Source: Allopontixanthobacter confluentis (GTDB lineage: Bacteria; Pseudomonadota; Alphaproteobacteria; Sphingomonadales; Sphingomonadaceae). From it: a DNA stretch of 64,000 nucleotides. The position numbers were made by a program, and so were the translations under genes. The notes beneath the pieces are model-generated. The model saw only the letters and a list, made by a program, of their open reading frames with translations. It made no database searches and had not been told where the DNA came from. The stretch covers positions 827,001-891,000 of the forward strand of contig NZ_WTYU01000001.1 in NCBI RefSeq assembly GCF_009827615.1, written 5' to 3'. Positions 26,300 to 35,797 of the stretch are shown one piece after another (position 1 is the first letter of the stretch; every line of letters starts with the position of its first letter).

Positions 26300-28357
26300 A
26301 TGCGTCCCGAAGTCCTCAATCCGCTGTTCGTCGAAACAGAAGTGCTGGACGGCGTTGGCCCGAAAATGAAAAAGCCGCTCGAAAAGCTGGGCCTGTCGCG
26401 GGTGCGCGATGTCATTTTCCATTTGCCCGAACGCTTCGTCACGCGGCGGGCGGTGACCACGCTGGACGAAGCGGGCGAGGGCGAACAGATCGTGGTGGCG
26501 CTGACTCCGACCGAACATCGCGCGGCATCAGGACGCGGCCCCTACCGTGTGCTGGCCGCAGATGATGCGGGGAACATCTGCACGCTCACCTATTTTGGCC
26601 GTGCGTCCTACACCGCCAAAAAGCTGCTGCCGCCGGGTGAAAAACGATGGGTGGCAGGGCGGTTGGACCGGTATGGCGATATGCTGCAGATCGTTCATCC
26701 CGATCATGTCGTAGCGCAAAGCGGTGACACGCTGGCCCGGCTGAGCGAGCCTGTCTATGCACTGTCAGAAGGGCTGACCCAGCCCAGGATCGCGGGGCTG
26801 GTGGCACAGTCACTTGCCCGCCTTCCAAGCCTGCCGGAATGGATTGAGCCGACCCAGCTGGCCAAGGAAGGTTGGCCAGAATGGGCCGATGCGCTGAAAC
26901 TGTCGCACAAGAATGAAAATGAAGCAGCGCGAAACCGCCTTGCCTATGACGAGTTGCTGGCCAACAGCCTTGCCCTGTTGCTGGTGCGGGCGGACAACCG
27001 CGCGCGCAAGGGACAGCCGCTGAAAGGTGATGGCGGCCTGCGGGCCAAGCTGCAATTGCCGTTTCCGCTGACCGGCGCCCAGAAGCGGTCGATCTCCGAA
27101 ATCGAAGGTGATTTGCAGCAGGAAGCGCCCATGCTGCGCCTGCTGCAAGGTGATGTGGGCGCGGGCAAGACCGTGGTGGCGCTGGAAGCCATGCTGATCG
27201 CGGTGGAAGCAGGCGCGCAGGCGGCATTGCTGGCACCAACCGAAATCCTCGCCCGCCAGCATTTCGAAACCCTTCGGGCGATGGCAACGCCGACTGGCGT
27301 GCAGGTTGCGCTGCTGACCGGACGTGACAAGGGCAAGGCCCGTCAATCCATCCTGATGGGAATTCTGGATGGCAGCATCGACATGGTAGTGGGCACTCAC
27401 GCCATTTTCCAGGACGCGGTCAATTACCGCAATCTGGGGCTGGTGGTGATCGACGAACAGCACCGGTTTGGTGTGGCGCAGCGCCTGATGCTGTCCAGCA
27501 AGGGCAAGCGCACACCCCACACATTGGCCATGACTGCCACGCCGATCCCGCGCACGCTGACGCTGGCGCAATATGGCGAAATGGACGTGTCGCGCCTCGA
27601 TGAAATGCCGCCCGGCAGGCAGGCCATCGATACCAGGGTGGTGGCGCAGGACAGGCTGGGCGATGTGGTGGAAGCGGTGGCGCGCCATGTCGCCAGCGGG
27701 CAGCAGGCCTATTGGGTGTGCCCGATGGTCCGCGACAATGAAAATGACGACATTGCCGCAGCAGAAGCGCGCTATGCCGGCTTGCACGAACGGTTTGGCG
27801 AAGATGTGGTGCTGGTGCACGGACAGTTGAAACCGGACATGAAAGACGCCGCAATGGAACGTTTCGCCAGCGGGGCGGCAAAATTGCTGGTGGCCACAAC
27901 CGTCATCGAAGTGGGTGTGGATGTGCCTGCTTCGACCCTGATGGTGATTGAACAGGCCGAACGGTTTGGCCTTGCGCAATTACACCAGCTGCGCGGCAGG
28001 GTGGGGCGCGGTTCCGAAAAATCCACCTGCCTGCTGCTGCGCGGGCCGACCCTTTCGGAAACTGCGCGCCAGCGGCTTGCCCTGATGCGCGAGACGCAGG
28101 ACGGCTTTTTGCTGGCCGAAGAAGATCTGCGCCTGCGCGGCGGCGGCGAATTGCTGGGCACGCGGCAATCAGGCGACACGCCTTTTCGCCTTGCCACGCT
28201 GGACCAGATTACCCGCCTGCTGCCCATGGCGCATGATGATGCGCGGCTCCTGATGGAACGTGACGGCGGGCTGACCGGGCCGCGCGGGGAAGCAGCGCGC
28301 ATCCTGCTGTATCTGTTTGAACGGGATTGGGGCGTGCAAATGCTGCGCGGGGGCTAG
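26300..28357 (+). CDS. recG: ATP-dependent DNA helicase RecG
   Basis: A 685-residue branched-DNA helicase that regresses stalled forks. The N-terminal GVGPKMKKPLEKLGL wedge region is followed by Walker A GDVGAGKTVVALEA, DEQHRFGV, TATPIPRTL and QLRGRVGRG, then the RecG C-terminal RLRGGGELLG block. The start is ATG 26300 or the in-frame ATG 26294; neither has a strong ribosome site. Its stop shares CTAG with the convergent phosphatase stop at 28354-28357. Confidence 0.96.
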   Translation: MRPEVLNPLFVETEVLDGVGPKMKKPLEKLGLSRVRDVIFHLPERFVTRRAVTTLDEAGEGEQIVVALTPTEHRAASGRGPYRVLAADDAGNICTLTYFGRASYTAKKLLPPGEKRWVAGRLDRYGDMLQIVHPDHVVAQSGDTLARLSEPVYALSEGLTQPRIAGLVAQSLARLPSLPEWIEPTQLAKEGWPEWADALKLSHKNENEAARNRLAYDELLANSLALLLVRADNRARKGQPLKGDGGLRAKLQLPFPLTGAQKRSISEIEGDLQQEAPMLRLLQGDVGAGKTVVALEAMLIAVEAGAQAALLAPTEILARQHFETLRAMATPTGVQVALLTGRDKGKARQSILMGILDGSIDMVVGTHAIFQDAVNYRNLGLVVIDEQHRFGVAQRLMLSSKGKRTPHTLAMTATPIPRTLTLAQYGEMDVSRLDEMPPGRQAIDTRVVAQDRLGDVVEAVARHVASGQQAYWVCPMVRDNENDDIAAAEARYAGLHERFGEDVVLVHGQLKPDMKDAAMERFASGAAKLLVATTVIEVGVDVPASTLMVIEQAERFGLAQLHQLRGRVGRGSEKSTCLLLRGPTLSETARQRLALMRETQDGFLLAEEDLRLRGGGELLGTRQSGDTPFRLATLDQITRLLPMAHDDARLLMERDGGLTGPRGEAARILLYLFERDWGVQMLRGG

Positions 28358-28830
28358 GGCTCCTCCGCCATCAAACGTCTCACCAGCGCCCGCGCGGCGG
28401 CGTCCACTTCAGCCCAGGTCACGGCAAATCCGGCAGCGTCGCCGTAATAGGGGTCGGCCACGTCCGCGCCTCGCCGGCTGTCAATCTCATCCAGTAAAAG
28501 CGCCACGGTGGCGGTTGCTGCATCAGGGGCAAGTCGGCGGATATCGCGCAGATTGGCGCTATCGAGAGCGAAGATATGGGTGAAGCGGTGGTAATCTTCC
28601 GGCGCGATCTGGCGGCCACGATAGCCGGCAATGTCCGCGCCGTTTTGCGCGGCAACAGCAATACTGCGCGTGTCAGGCGCGCTGCCGATATGATAGGCAG
28701 CAGTCCCTGCGGAATCCGCTTCTGCCATCAGGCCAGCTTCGGCTGCCGCCTTGCGAAATGCAGCTTCAGCCAGCGGCGAACGGCAGGTGTTGCCAAGGCA
28801 GACAAACAGAATTGCAGGCGATGACGTCAT
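28354..28830 (-). CDS. Low-molecular-weight protein tyrosine phosphatase
   Basis: A 158-residue cysteine phosphatase. The P-loop CLGNTCRS gives catalytic Cys11 and Arg17 (C-x5-R), and the general acid is in DPYYGD near residue 124. The physiological substrate is unknown; bacterial relatives act on tyrosine kinases of polysaccharide synthesis or on arginine phosphate, and nothing here decides. Its ATG overlaps the stop of the upstream AarF-type kinase gene as ATGA. Confidence 0.93.
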   Translation of the reverse strand: MTSSPAILFVCLGNTCRSPLAEAAFRKAAAEAGLMAEADSAGTAAYHIGSAPDTRSIAVAAQNGADIAGYRGRQIAPEDYHRFTHIFALDSANLRDIRRLAPDAATATVALLLDEIDSRRGADVADPYYGDAAGFAVTWAEVDAAARALVRRLMAEEP

Positions 28831-30209
28831 GACGCAGCCCTTGCCTTTGCGTGTTTTTCATCGGGTTTGGGACCAAGTGCGCTGGTCAAAATTGCGCGCA
28901 CATCCACTTTGGCCTTCAGGCGTGCCGCCAGCAAGGCAGTGCCGCTGACTTTGCGCTGCACAAACAGTGTCTCTGCCGGCGGCAGATGCCAGCTTGACCG
29001 GTCAGCGGCAATTGTCATTCCGTCATCCCGCAATACCGAAACAAAAGCGCGATCCCCGAAATCAAACGGCCCCTCGCGCTGGAATTCTTCAAGAATGATG
29101 CCGGTCATGGCATCAACCCGCGCACGGTGCCGCGTGACCGTGGCTTCGTTCACAAACCCTGCCTCGAGCGAGGCTGCAACAACTTCCTGCGCATCCTTAT
29201 CCAGCCCGGCGGTCAGCAGTCGGCGATAGGCTTTTGCAACTTGCGGCGTGACGGCGCGTGTTGCCCCGAAGTCGAGCAGAACGATCTGGCCAGTAGCAGG
29301 GTTGTAGCGGTAATTGGCGAAATTGGGATCGGTCTGCATCACACCAAATTCGAACAATTCGCGTGCCACCAGCGTGATGACCCGCCGGGCAATATCGTCC
29401 CGCGTTTCCTGCGGGGCTGTTGCCAGGCTTTCAATCGGAACGCCGGGTTCAAAACTCATGGCCAGCACCCGGTCACGCGTCAGCGCATCATCCAGCGTGG
29501 GCACCACAAAACCCCGGTCATTCGCCAGTTTTGCGGCATAGAGCTTCATCTGCTCGCCCTCGCGGCCATAATCGGCTTCTTCGTGCAACTGGGCCTTGGC
29601 TTCCTGCAACAGCGGATAAATATCCAGTTGTGGCGGGATCATGTTGGACATGCGCAGCAGCGTAACGACATTATCCACATCGGAATCGATGCTTTCCCGG
29701 ATGCCGGGATATTGCACCTTGATCGCCAAGCTGCGCCCGTCATGTGTGACTGCCCGGTGGACCTGACCGATGGACGCTGCCGCAATGGGATGCATGTCGA
29801 ATTGGGTAAACTGGCCGCGCCATTGGGGCCCCCATTCACCCGTCAGCACTTGTTCCAGTTGCTGTGCGGGCATGAAATTTGCGCGGTCGCGTAAGGTACC
29901 AAGAATTGCCGACAGTTCGGGCGGCAGAAAATCGCCTGCATCCATGGAGATCATCTGGCCCAGCTTCATTGCCGCACCGCGCAAATGGGAAAGACGGTCC
30001 GCCAGCCGCATCGCATTGCCCGGCGTCAGAATGAGGTTCTCCAGCTTGGGCAATTCGCCGCGCAATGCGCGCCGCGCGCCTTCCGCCACCATGCCCCCGG
30101 CGATGCCAGTGGCCAACCGGCCAAAGCCGCCAAGGCGTGACAAACGTGATGCAGGAACCGCGCGGCGGCGACCCGGTCTGGCATTGTTCGGGTCTTTGTC
30201 ATCAGGCAT
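28827..30209 (-). CDS. AarF/UbiB (ABC1) family atypical kinase
   Basis: A 460-residue protein of the ABC1/ADCK/UbiB family. The KxGQ signature appears as LGQMISMD near residue 77, followed by the Ala-rich AAASIGQVHRA and IKVQYPGI in place of a normal P-loop, EEADYGREGE, and a metal site in LLDFGATR. Such proteins support ubiquinone synthesis or lipid handling. It lacks the C-terminal membrane helices of true UbiB, so it is better called an ABC1-like kinase. Start ATG 30209 (PDDKDPNN) is preferred over longer starts. Coupled with the downstream phosphatase. Confidence 0.88.
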   Translation of the reverse strand: MPDDKDPNNARPGRRRAVPASRLSRLGGFGRLATGIAGGMVAEGARRALRGELPKLENLILTPGNAMRLADRLSHLRGAAMKLGQMISMDAGDFLPPELSAILGTLRDRANFMPAQQLEQVLTGEWGPQWRGQFTQFDMHPIAAASIGQVHRAVTHDGRSLAIKVQYPGIRESIDSDVDNVVTLLRMSNMIPPQLDIYPLLQEAKAQLHEEADYGREGEQMKLYAAKLANDRGFVVPTLDDALTRDRVLAMSFEPGVPIESLATAPQETRDDIARRVITLVARELFEFGVMQTDPNFANYRYNPATGQIVLLDFGATRAVTPQVAKAYRRLLTAGLDKDAQEVVAASLEAGFVNEATVTRHRARVDAMTGIILEEFQREGPFDFGDRAFVSVLRDDGMTIAADRSSWHLPPAETLFVQRKVSGTALLAARLKAKVDVRAILTSALGPKPDEKHAKARAAS

Positions 30210-30248
30210 GGACCAGATATGGAGCAGCAATTGGCAGGGGCAAGCGCA

Positions 30249-30704
30249 ATGGATGGAAAAATCGGGCGTACCGCGCAAATTCTAGGGTTCGCCGGCCTCA
30301 TCCCGCAGCTTCTCGCTGTTTTTCTGGTCGCGCAAGGCGGCGAATGGCGCTGGATCGCGCTGGCTGGCAGTTACGCATATGCCGCGCTCATCTTCAGTTT
30401 TCTGGGCGGGGTGTGGTGGGGGCAGGCCATATCGCAGGATGGGTCAGGTAATGGCGTCTCGCCCATGGTTCTGGGAATTGCGGTCTTGCCAAGCCTGATC
30501 GGTTTTGCGCTTTTTCTGCCCTGGACACTGGGATGGGACTGGCCCGGTCCGTCACTGTTCTGGCTCGGCGTGCTGATCATGCTGTCGCCGCTCATTGATC
30601 GCAAACTGGGCATGGGCGACGCGGGCTGGCTCAGGCTGCGATGGTATCTTTCGCTCGGCCTCGGCGCGCTTACCGTAATTATGGGCATGTGGTCCATCGG
30701 CTGA
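30249..30704 (+). CDS. DUF3429-family membrane protein
   Basis: A 151-residue integral membrane protein with five predicted helices and the family patterns GLIPQ and [11 protein letters not shown]3429 has no known function; the fold is reminiscent of small inner-membrane proteins near redox enzymes but this is not a functional clue. I chose ATG 30249 because AGGGG precedes it by about 9 bases; ATG 30219 would add ten residues. Confidence 0.82.
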   Translation: MDGKIGRTAQILGFAGLIPQLLAVFLVAQGGEWRWIALAGSYAYAALIFSFLGGVWWGQAISQDGSGNGVSPMVLGIAVLPSLIGFALFLPWTLGWDWPGPSLFWLGVLIMLSPLIDRKLGMGDAGWLRLRWYLSLGLGALTVIMGMWSIG

Positions 30705-30737
30705 TCTGCCGCAAGAAACTGGGGCAAAAGCCAAATT

Positions 30738-30814
30738 TGGTCGGGGAGAGAGGATTCGAACCTCCGGCCCCTACGTCCCGAACGTAGTGCGCTACCAGAC
30801 TGCGCCACTCCCCG
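30738..30814 (-). tRNA. tRNA-Pro (CGG)
   Basis: Cloverleaf on the minus strand: acceptor CGGGGAG/CTCCCCG, anticodon stem CTACG/CGTAG with loop TTCGGGA (anticodon CGG), T-loop TTCGAAT, encoded CCA. Length 77 bases with CCA. Confidence 0.97.
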
Positions 30815-30865
30815 ACCGGATGATACCACTCTGCGCGATGGCAGGGTGGGTGAGGCAGAGCCGGC

Positions 30866-30894
30866 GATATAATCGCGCACAGTCAGGGTGGCAA
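30866..30894 (-). promoter_or_regulatory. Candidate promoter of tRNA-Pro
   Basis: Minus-strand TTGCCA (30889-30894) and TATATC (30866-30871) spaced by 17 bases, about 45 bases before the tRNA. It lies in the spacer divergent from thyA. Confidence 0.6.
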
Positions 30895-30923
30895 GCGGCC
30901 AGATGCGCGGCTAGAGATGGGAT

Positions 30924-31910
30924 ATGGCCACCACCACCACGCCCGACGATTCCTTTTCCCGAACAAGCCCCGAGGGCGGGACAAGTGCTGGGCGCCACCC
31001 TGAATGGCAATATCTGGACCTTATGCGCCGCATCTGGGCTGAAGGCAGTGAAACGCGCGACCGGACGGGGGTGGGCACACGTTCAGTTTTCGGCGCCATG
31101 CTCAGGTTCGATCTGGCAGATGGCCGCATGCCGCTGCTGACGACCAAGCGGGTGTACTGGAAAACCGCGACGCGCGAAATGCTGTGGTTCCTGACCGGCG
31201 ATACCAATATCCGCGCCCTGTGCGCGCAGGGTGTGCAGATCTGGACGGACTGGCCGCTGGACCGGTTCAGGCGAGCAACGGGCAATGACATCAACCGGGA
31301 GGATTTTTCAGAAAGGATCGTGGCAGACAGGGAATTTGCCGAACAATGGGGCGACCTTGGCCCGGTCTATGGCAAGCAATGGGTCGACTGGCCGACCTAT
31401 GAAGCAGACGGAGACGGGAAATTTCGCCAGGGGAGCGGCATCAATCAGGTTGCGGAACTGCTTACGTCTCTCCGCGAGAACCCGGCCAGCAGGCGGCACA
31501 TTATCGAAGGCTGGAATGTGGCCGAACTGGACCAGATGGCGCTTCCGCCATGCCATAAGACCTATCAATTCCATGTCGCGGATGGCCGCCTGAATTGCGC
31601 ACTTTATCAACGCAGCTGCGATGTGGCGCTGGGCCTGCCGTTCAACCTCTGGTCTGCTGCCCTTCTTCAGCGCATGATTGCGCAGCAGGTCGATCTGGAG
31701 CCGGGCGAACTGGTGTGGATGGGCGGGGATACGCATCTTTACCTGAACCACGAACAGCTGGTCACAACGCAGTTGAGCCGCGAGCCGGCAGGCGCGCCGG
31801 TGCTGAATATCCTGCGCCGCCCGCCATCGATTTTTGAATATACTATCAACGATTTCGAGGTTGTCGGATATGATCCGCAAGGCCCGCTGAAAGCGCCGGT
31901 TGCGGTGTAG
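30924..31910 (+). CDS. thyA: Thymidylate synthase
   Basis: Makes dTMP from dUMP using methylene-tetrahydrofolate; 328 residues. Catalytic Cys210 sits in LPPCHKTYQF, and the QRSCDV, SRRHI and GDTHLYLNH blocks are intact. An N-terminal extension of about 20 polar residues (TTTTPDDSFSRTSPEGG) precedes the conserved YLDLMRRI. The longer insert around residues 110-150 (DRFRRATG region) occurs in ThyA forms of the longer class. It stands alone, between the divergent tRNA-Pro and the bkd operon; no folA is adjacent. Confidence 0.96.
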   Translation: MATTTTPDDSFSRTSPEGGTSAGRHPEWQYLDLMRRIWAEGSETRDRTGVGTRSVFGAMLRFDLADGRMPLLTTKRVYWKTATREMLWFLTGDTNIRALCAQGVQIWTDWPLDRFRRATGNDINREDFSERIVADREFAEQWGDLGPVYGKQWVDWPTYEADGDGKFRQGSGINQVAELLTSLRENPASRRHIIEGWNVAELDQMALPPCHKTYQFHVADGRLNCALYQRSCDVALGLPFNLWSAALLQRMIAQQVDLEPGELVWMGGDTHLYLNHEQLVTTQLSREPAGAPVLNILRRPPSIFEYTINDFEVVGYDPQGPLKAPVAV

Positions 31911-31932
31911 TGTGCGGTGTCGGTGTGACCAC

Positions 31933-31961
31933 TTGACCAAAGCGCCTGCGTGAAATAAAAT
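31933..31961 (+). promoter_or_regulatory. Candidate sigma-70 promoter of the bkd operon
   Basis: TTGACC (31933-31938), a 17-base spacer and TAAAAT (31956-31961): a near-consensus promoter. Predicted start near 31968, about 38 bases before the E1-alpha ATG. Confidence 0.72.
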
Positions 31962-32006
31962 ATCGCCGCGTTAAAAGATTACGTCTCACGCTTGGGAGAG
32001 CATTTT

Positions 32007-33308
32007 ATGGCCGACAGGCCCGAGGGAACAGCGCAGGAAGGCCGCAACAAGCCGGTCCTGTCGCTTCACGTCCCGGAACCCACCTATCGCCCCGGCGATG
32101 CGGTCGATTTTTCACATATTGCCGTTACGCAAGCCGGCGCGCAGCCCCGGCCTGATGAAGCGTGCCACGCATCGGAAACTGCACCGCTGACGCTGGATCT
32201 GGTTCGCGTGCTGGGCGATGATGACCTGGCGCACGGCCCATGGGATCCCAAGCTGGACGCTGATACCTTGCGCCAGATGCTGCACCATTTTGCCATGGTC
32301 CGCGCATTTGACGCGCGCATGTATCGCGGCCAGCGGCAGGGCAAGACCAGCTTCTACATGAAATGCACCGGTGAGGAAGCGACGTCGATCTCAGCCGCGA
32401 TGGCGCTTGCTTCTGATGACATGGTGTTCCCCAGTTACCGGCAGCAGGGAATCCTGATTGCGCGCGGATATTCACTGGTGGAGATGATCAACCAGATCTA
32501 TTCCAACCGGGGTGACAAGCTGAAAGGCAGGCAACTGCCCATCATGTATTCCAGCCGCGAACATTCCTTCTTTTCAATCAGCGGTAATCTGGCCACGCAA
32601 ACGCCGCAGGCTGTAGGCTGGGCCATGGCCAGCGCGATCAAGGGTGACAGCCGGATTGCGGCCACCTGGGTCGGTGAAGGGTCCACGGCAGAGGGTGATT
32701 TCCATTCCGCCTGCACTTTTGCGGCAGTCTATAATGCTCCGGTCATTCTGAATGTGGTCAACAACCAGTGGGCAATTTCCAGCTTTTCAGGGTTCGCTGG
32801 CGCAGAGCGCACCACCTTTGCCGCCCGCGCTGTCGGCTATGGCATTGCCGGCATCCGCGTGGATGGTAATGACCCACTGGCGGTCTATGCCGCAGAACGC
32901 TGGGCGGCCAACCGCGCACGGGCCAATGGCGGGCCGACCCTGATCGAACATTTCACCTATCGCGCCGAAGGGCATTCCACATCTGATGATCCGAGCCAGT
33001 ATCGTTCGGCGCAGGAGACAGAGGAATGGCCGCTGGGCGATCCGGTCAACCGTTTGAAAAAGCACCTCATCGCTTTGGGTGAGTGGGACGAAGACCGCCA
33101 TGCGGCGATGGACCTGGCGTGCGCGGAAGAAGTGAAAGCCGCCACCAAGGACGCCGAAAAGAACGGCATTCTTGGCCATGGCCTGCACCATCCCTTTGCC
33201 ACCATGTTCGAAGATGTGTTCGAGGAACTGCCCTGGCATCTGGTTGAACAAAGCAAGCAGGCGATCCACGAAAGAGAAGTCAAATTTCCGGAAGGTCGCC
33301 CGCAATGA
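32007..33308 (+). CDS. bkdA1: Branched-chain 2-oxoacid dehydrogenase E1 alpha subunit
   Basis: The thiamine-diphosphate subunit (433 residues) of the complex that oxidatively decarboxylates the 2-oxoacids of Val, Leu and Ile. The TPP/Mg motif is GEGSTAEGDFHSA to NNQWAIS, and the phosphorylation-loop type region YRAEGHSTSDD is present. The N-terminal extension with a PTYRPGDAVDF block is typical of bacterial BkdA1 rather than pyruvate dehydrogenase. Start ATG 32007 has GGGAGAG 6 bases upstream; a TTG at 31992 is rejected. First gene of a three-gene operon. Confidence 0.93.
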   Translation: MADRPEGTAQEGRNKPVLSLHVPEPTYRPGDAVDFSHIAVTQAGAQPRPDEACHASETAPLTLDLVRVLGDDDLAHGPWDPKLDADTLRQMLHHFAMVRAFDARMYRGQRQGKTSFYMKCTGEEATSISAAMALASDDMVFPSYRQQGILIARGYSLVEMINQIYSNRGDKLKGRQLPIMYSSREHSFFSISGNLATQTPQAVGWAMASAIKGDSRIAATWVGEGSTAEGDFHSACTFAAVYNAPVILNVVNNQWAISSFSGFAGAERTTFAARAVGYGIAGIRVDGNDPLAVYAAERWAANRARANGGPTLIEHFTYRAEGHSTSDDPSQYRSAQETEEWPLGDPVNRLKKHLIALGEWDEDRHAAMDLACAEEVKAATKDAEKNGILGHGLHHPFATMFEDVFEELPWHLVEQSKQAIHEREVKFPEGRPQ

Positions 33309-34366
33309 GCGTTCAGGAAGCATCCTCCAGAGATCCGGTCGTGACAGAAGATACGCGCCGGTTGAACATGATCGAAGCGATTAATGAAGCGCTCGACATC
33401 ATGCTGGCGCGCGACCCTGGTGTCGTCATCATGGGTGAAGACGTTGGCTATTTTGGCGGGGTATTCCGCGCCACTGCCGGTCTGCAGGAAAAACACGGCA
33501 AGACCCGCGTTTTTGATACGCCCATTTCCGAATGCGGCATTATCGGCGTTGCAGTGGGGATGGGTGCCTACGGGCTTCGGCCGGTGCCCGAAATCCAGTT
33601 TGCGGATTATATCTACCCCGGCCTCGACCAGCTGATTTCCGAAGCGGCGCGCCTGCGTTACCGTTCGGCGGGCGAATATATCGCGCCCATGACAGTGCGT
33701 TCGCCATTTGGCGGCGGCATCTTTGGCGGCCAGACCCACAGCCAGAGCCCGGAAGCGATTTTTGCCCATGTTGCGGGGCTGAAGACGGTCATTCCCTCCA
33801 CCCCGCATGATGCCAAGGGACTGCTGATTGCGGCAATCGAGGATAATGATCCGGTCATCTTCTTCGAGCCCAAGCGGATTTATAATGGCCCCTTCAGCGG
33901 CTATTACGACAAGCCGGTAGAGCCGTGGAAGAAGCATCGCGACAGCCAGGTTCCGGAAGGCTATTATAAAATTCCGCTGGGCAAGGCTCGCATTGTGCAG
34001 GAAGGCGAGGCGATGACCGTGCTGACTTATGGCACCATGGTCCATGTCGCCGAAGCGGTCTGCGCGGCCAAGGGCGTGGATGCCGAAATCCTCGACCTTC
34101 GCACTCTGGTTCCGCTCGATATTCAAGCGATTGAAAAATCGGTCAGGAAAACAGGCCGCTGCCTGATCGTGCATGAAGCAACCCGCACGGCCGGTTTCGG
34201 CGCGGAACTTTCGGCACTGGTGACAGAACGCTGCTTCTATCATCTGGAAGCGCCGGTTGACCGTGTGACCGGCTTTGACACTCCTTATCCGCACAGCCTC
34301 GAATGGGCTTATTTTCCCGGTCCCGTCCGCATCGGCGAGGCCATCGACAAATTGCTCAAGGACTGA
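33305..34366 (+). CDS. bkdA2: Branched-chain 2-oxoacid dehydrogenase E1 beta subunit
   Basis: A 353-residue transketolase-like beta subunit that completes the E1 active site. Diagnostic blocks are MGEDVGYFGGVFRAT, the ISECGIIGVAVGMG dimer contact, and QFADYIYPGLDQ. The ATG overlaps the alpha-subunit stop as ATGA, which should give equal amounts of the two subunits. Within E1-beta families, the sequence and the neighbours favour the branched-chain type over pyruvate or acetoin dehydrogenases. Confidence 0.93.
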   Translation: MSVQEASSRDPVVTEDTRRLNMIEAINEALDIMLARDPGVVIMGEDVGYFGGVFRATAGLQEKHGKTRVFDTPISECGIIGVAVGMGAYGLRPVPEIQFADYIYPGLDQLISEAARLRYRSAGEYIAPMTVRSPFGGGIFGGQTHSQSPEAIFAHVAGLKTVIPSTPHDAKGLLIAAIEDNDPVIFFEPKRIYNGPFSGYYDKPVEPWKKHRDSQVPEGYYKIPLGKARIVQEGEAMTVLTYGTMVHVAEAVCAAKGVDAEILDLRTLVPLDIQAIEKSVRKTGRCLIVHEATRTAGFGAELSALVTERCFYHLEAPVDRVTGFDTPYPHSLEWAYFPGPVRIGEAIDKLLKD

Positions 34367-34371
34367 TCGGC

Positions 34372-35703
34372 ATGGCTCTTTTCACTTTCAACCTTCCCGA
34401 TATTGGCGAAGGCATTGCCGAGGCGGAAATCGTCAGCTGGCACGTGAAAATCGGCGACAGGATCGAAGAAGACGATCAGATCGCCGATATGATGACCGAC
34501 AAGGCGACCGTGGAAATGGAAAGCCCGGTCACCGGCAAGGTCGTGGCCGTGGCAGGGGAAGTGGGCGATGTGATCGCCATTGGTTCCATGCTGGTCGTCA
34601 TCGAAGTTGAAGATGAAGCTGCTGGCGATACAGGCACTGATACAGGCGAGAGCGCGGCACCTGCATTGGCGCCGGCGCCAAAAGACCCCGCCGTTGAACA
34701 GCGGATCGAAGTGGAAACGCCTGACGCATCGGATGCAGATGATGCCGCGCAAGCTGCGCCCAAGGAAGCTGCACCTGCACCGGTGGCTGTTTCTGAACCA
34801 GTTGCCGCCGCACACGAGCATTCTGTACAAGCCAAGGTTCTGGCCAGCCCGGCAGTGCGCCAGCGCGCCCGTGATCTTGGTATTGATCTGGTTGAAATCC
34901 GTCCCGCAGATGATGGCCGGATTCGCCACGCCGATCTAGACGCCTTCCTGTCGTACAACGGCGCGAAGGGGTTTGGTTCATCAAGCGCGGCCCGCGCAGA
35001 TGAAACCATCAAGGTTATCGGCCTGCGCCGCCGCATTGCGGAAAACATGGCCGCGGCAAAGCGTCACATTCCGCATTTCACCTATGTCGAAGAATGCGAT
35101 GTGACCGAACTGGAACGCATGCGCGCGCAACTGAACGAAGGCCGCGGTGACAAGCCAAAGCTGACGATGATGCCGCTGCTGATTGCGGCATTCTGCAAGG
35201 TGCTGCCGAATTTCCCGATGATCAATGCGCGTTATGATGACGAGGCGAATGTCATCACCCGGCACGGCGCTGTGCATCTGGGCATGGCGACGCAGACCGA
35301 CACCGGCCTGATGGTCCCTGTCATTCGCGATGCGCAGGCGAAGAACCTGTGGCAGCTTGCCAATGAGATCAGGCGGCTTGCACAGGCCGCGCGTGATGGT
35401 TCTGCCAAGTCCAGCGATCTGTCTGGCTCCACGCTGACGCTGACATCGCTCGGGCCGTTAGGCGGGGTTGCCACCACTCCGGTTATCAACCGGCCGGAAG
35501 TGGCGATTATCGGGCCAAACCGGATTGTCGAACGCCCCATGTTCGTGGCTGACGGAATGGGCGGTGAGCGGATCGAAAAGCGCAAGCTGATGAACATTTC
35601 GATCAGCTGCGATCATCGCGTCGTGGACGGGTATGACGCTGCCAGTTTCATCCAGGAAGTAAAGAAGCTGCTCGAAACGCCGGTATTGATCCTGTCCGAT
35701 TGA
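34372..35703 (+). CDS. bkdB: Branched-chain 2-oxoacid dehydrogenase E2 (dihydrolipoyl acyltransferase)
   Basis: The 443-residue core of the complex. A single lipoyl domain is at residues 3-77 with the lipoylated Lys in DKATVEM. A long Ala/Pro/Glu-rich linker follows, then a peripheral-subunit-binding domain (ASPAVRQRARDLGIDL) and the catalytic domain ending in the CDHRVVDGYDAA active site. The start is 5 bases after the E1-beta stop; in-frame extension upstream is rejected. No E3 (dihydrolipoamide dehydrogenase) gene follows, so a shared E3 elsewhere must serve it. Confidence 0.94.
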   Translation: MALFTFNLPDIGEGIAEAEIVSWHVKIGDRIEEDDQIADMMTDKATVEMESPVTGKVVAVAGEVGDVIAIGSMLVVIEVEDEAAGDTGTDTGESAAPALAPAPKDPAVEQRIEVETPDASDADDAAQAAPKEAAPAPVAVSEPVAAAHEHSVQAKVLASPAVRQRARDLGIDLVEIRPADDGRIRHADLDAFLSYNGAKGFGSSSAARADETIKVIGLRRRIAENMAAAKRHIPHFTYVEECDVTELERMRAQLNEGRGDKPKLTMMPLLIAAFCKVLPNFPMINARYDDEANVITRHGAVHLGMATQTDTGLMVPVIRDAQAKNLWQLANEIRRLAQAARDGSAKSSDLSGSTLTLTSLGPLGGVATTPVINRPEVAIIGPNRIVERPMFVADGMGGERIEKRKLMNISISCDHRVVDGYDAASFIQEVKKLLETPVLILSD

Positions 35704-35797
35704 CGGGCAGGGCACCTAGCTCGAAATTGCTGGTAAAACTTGGCACTGGCGCGTTTGCGCGGGTTTAGCGCACGCCTGGCGCACGCCTAGCGTATTC

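Noticed and set aside
35768-35788. 10-bp direct repeat GCGCACGCCT, two copies one base apart
   Set aside because: Short, in a tail-to-tail spacer, and no sign of function; probably simple slippage.
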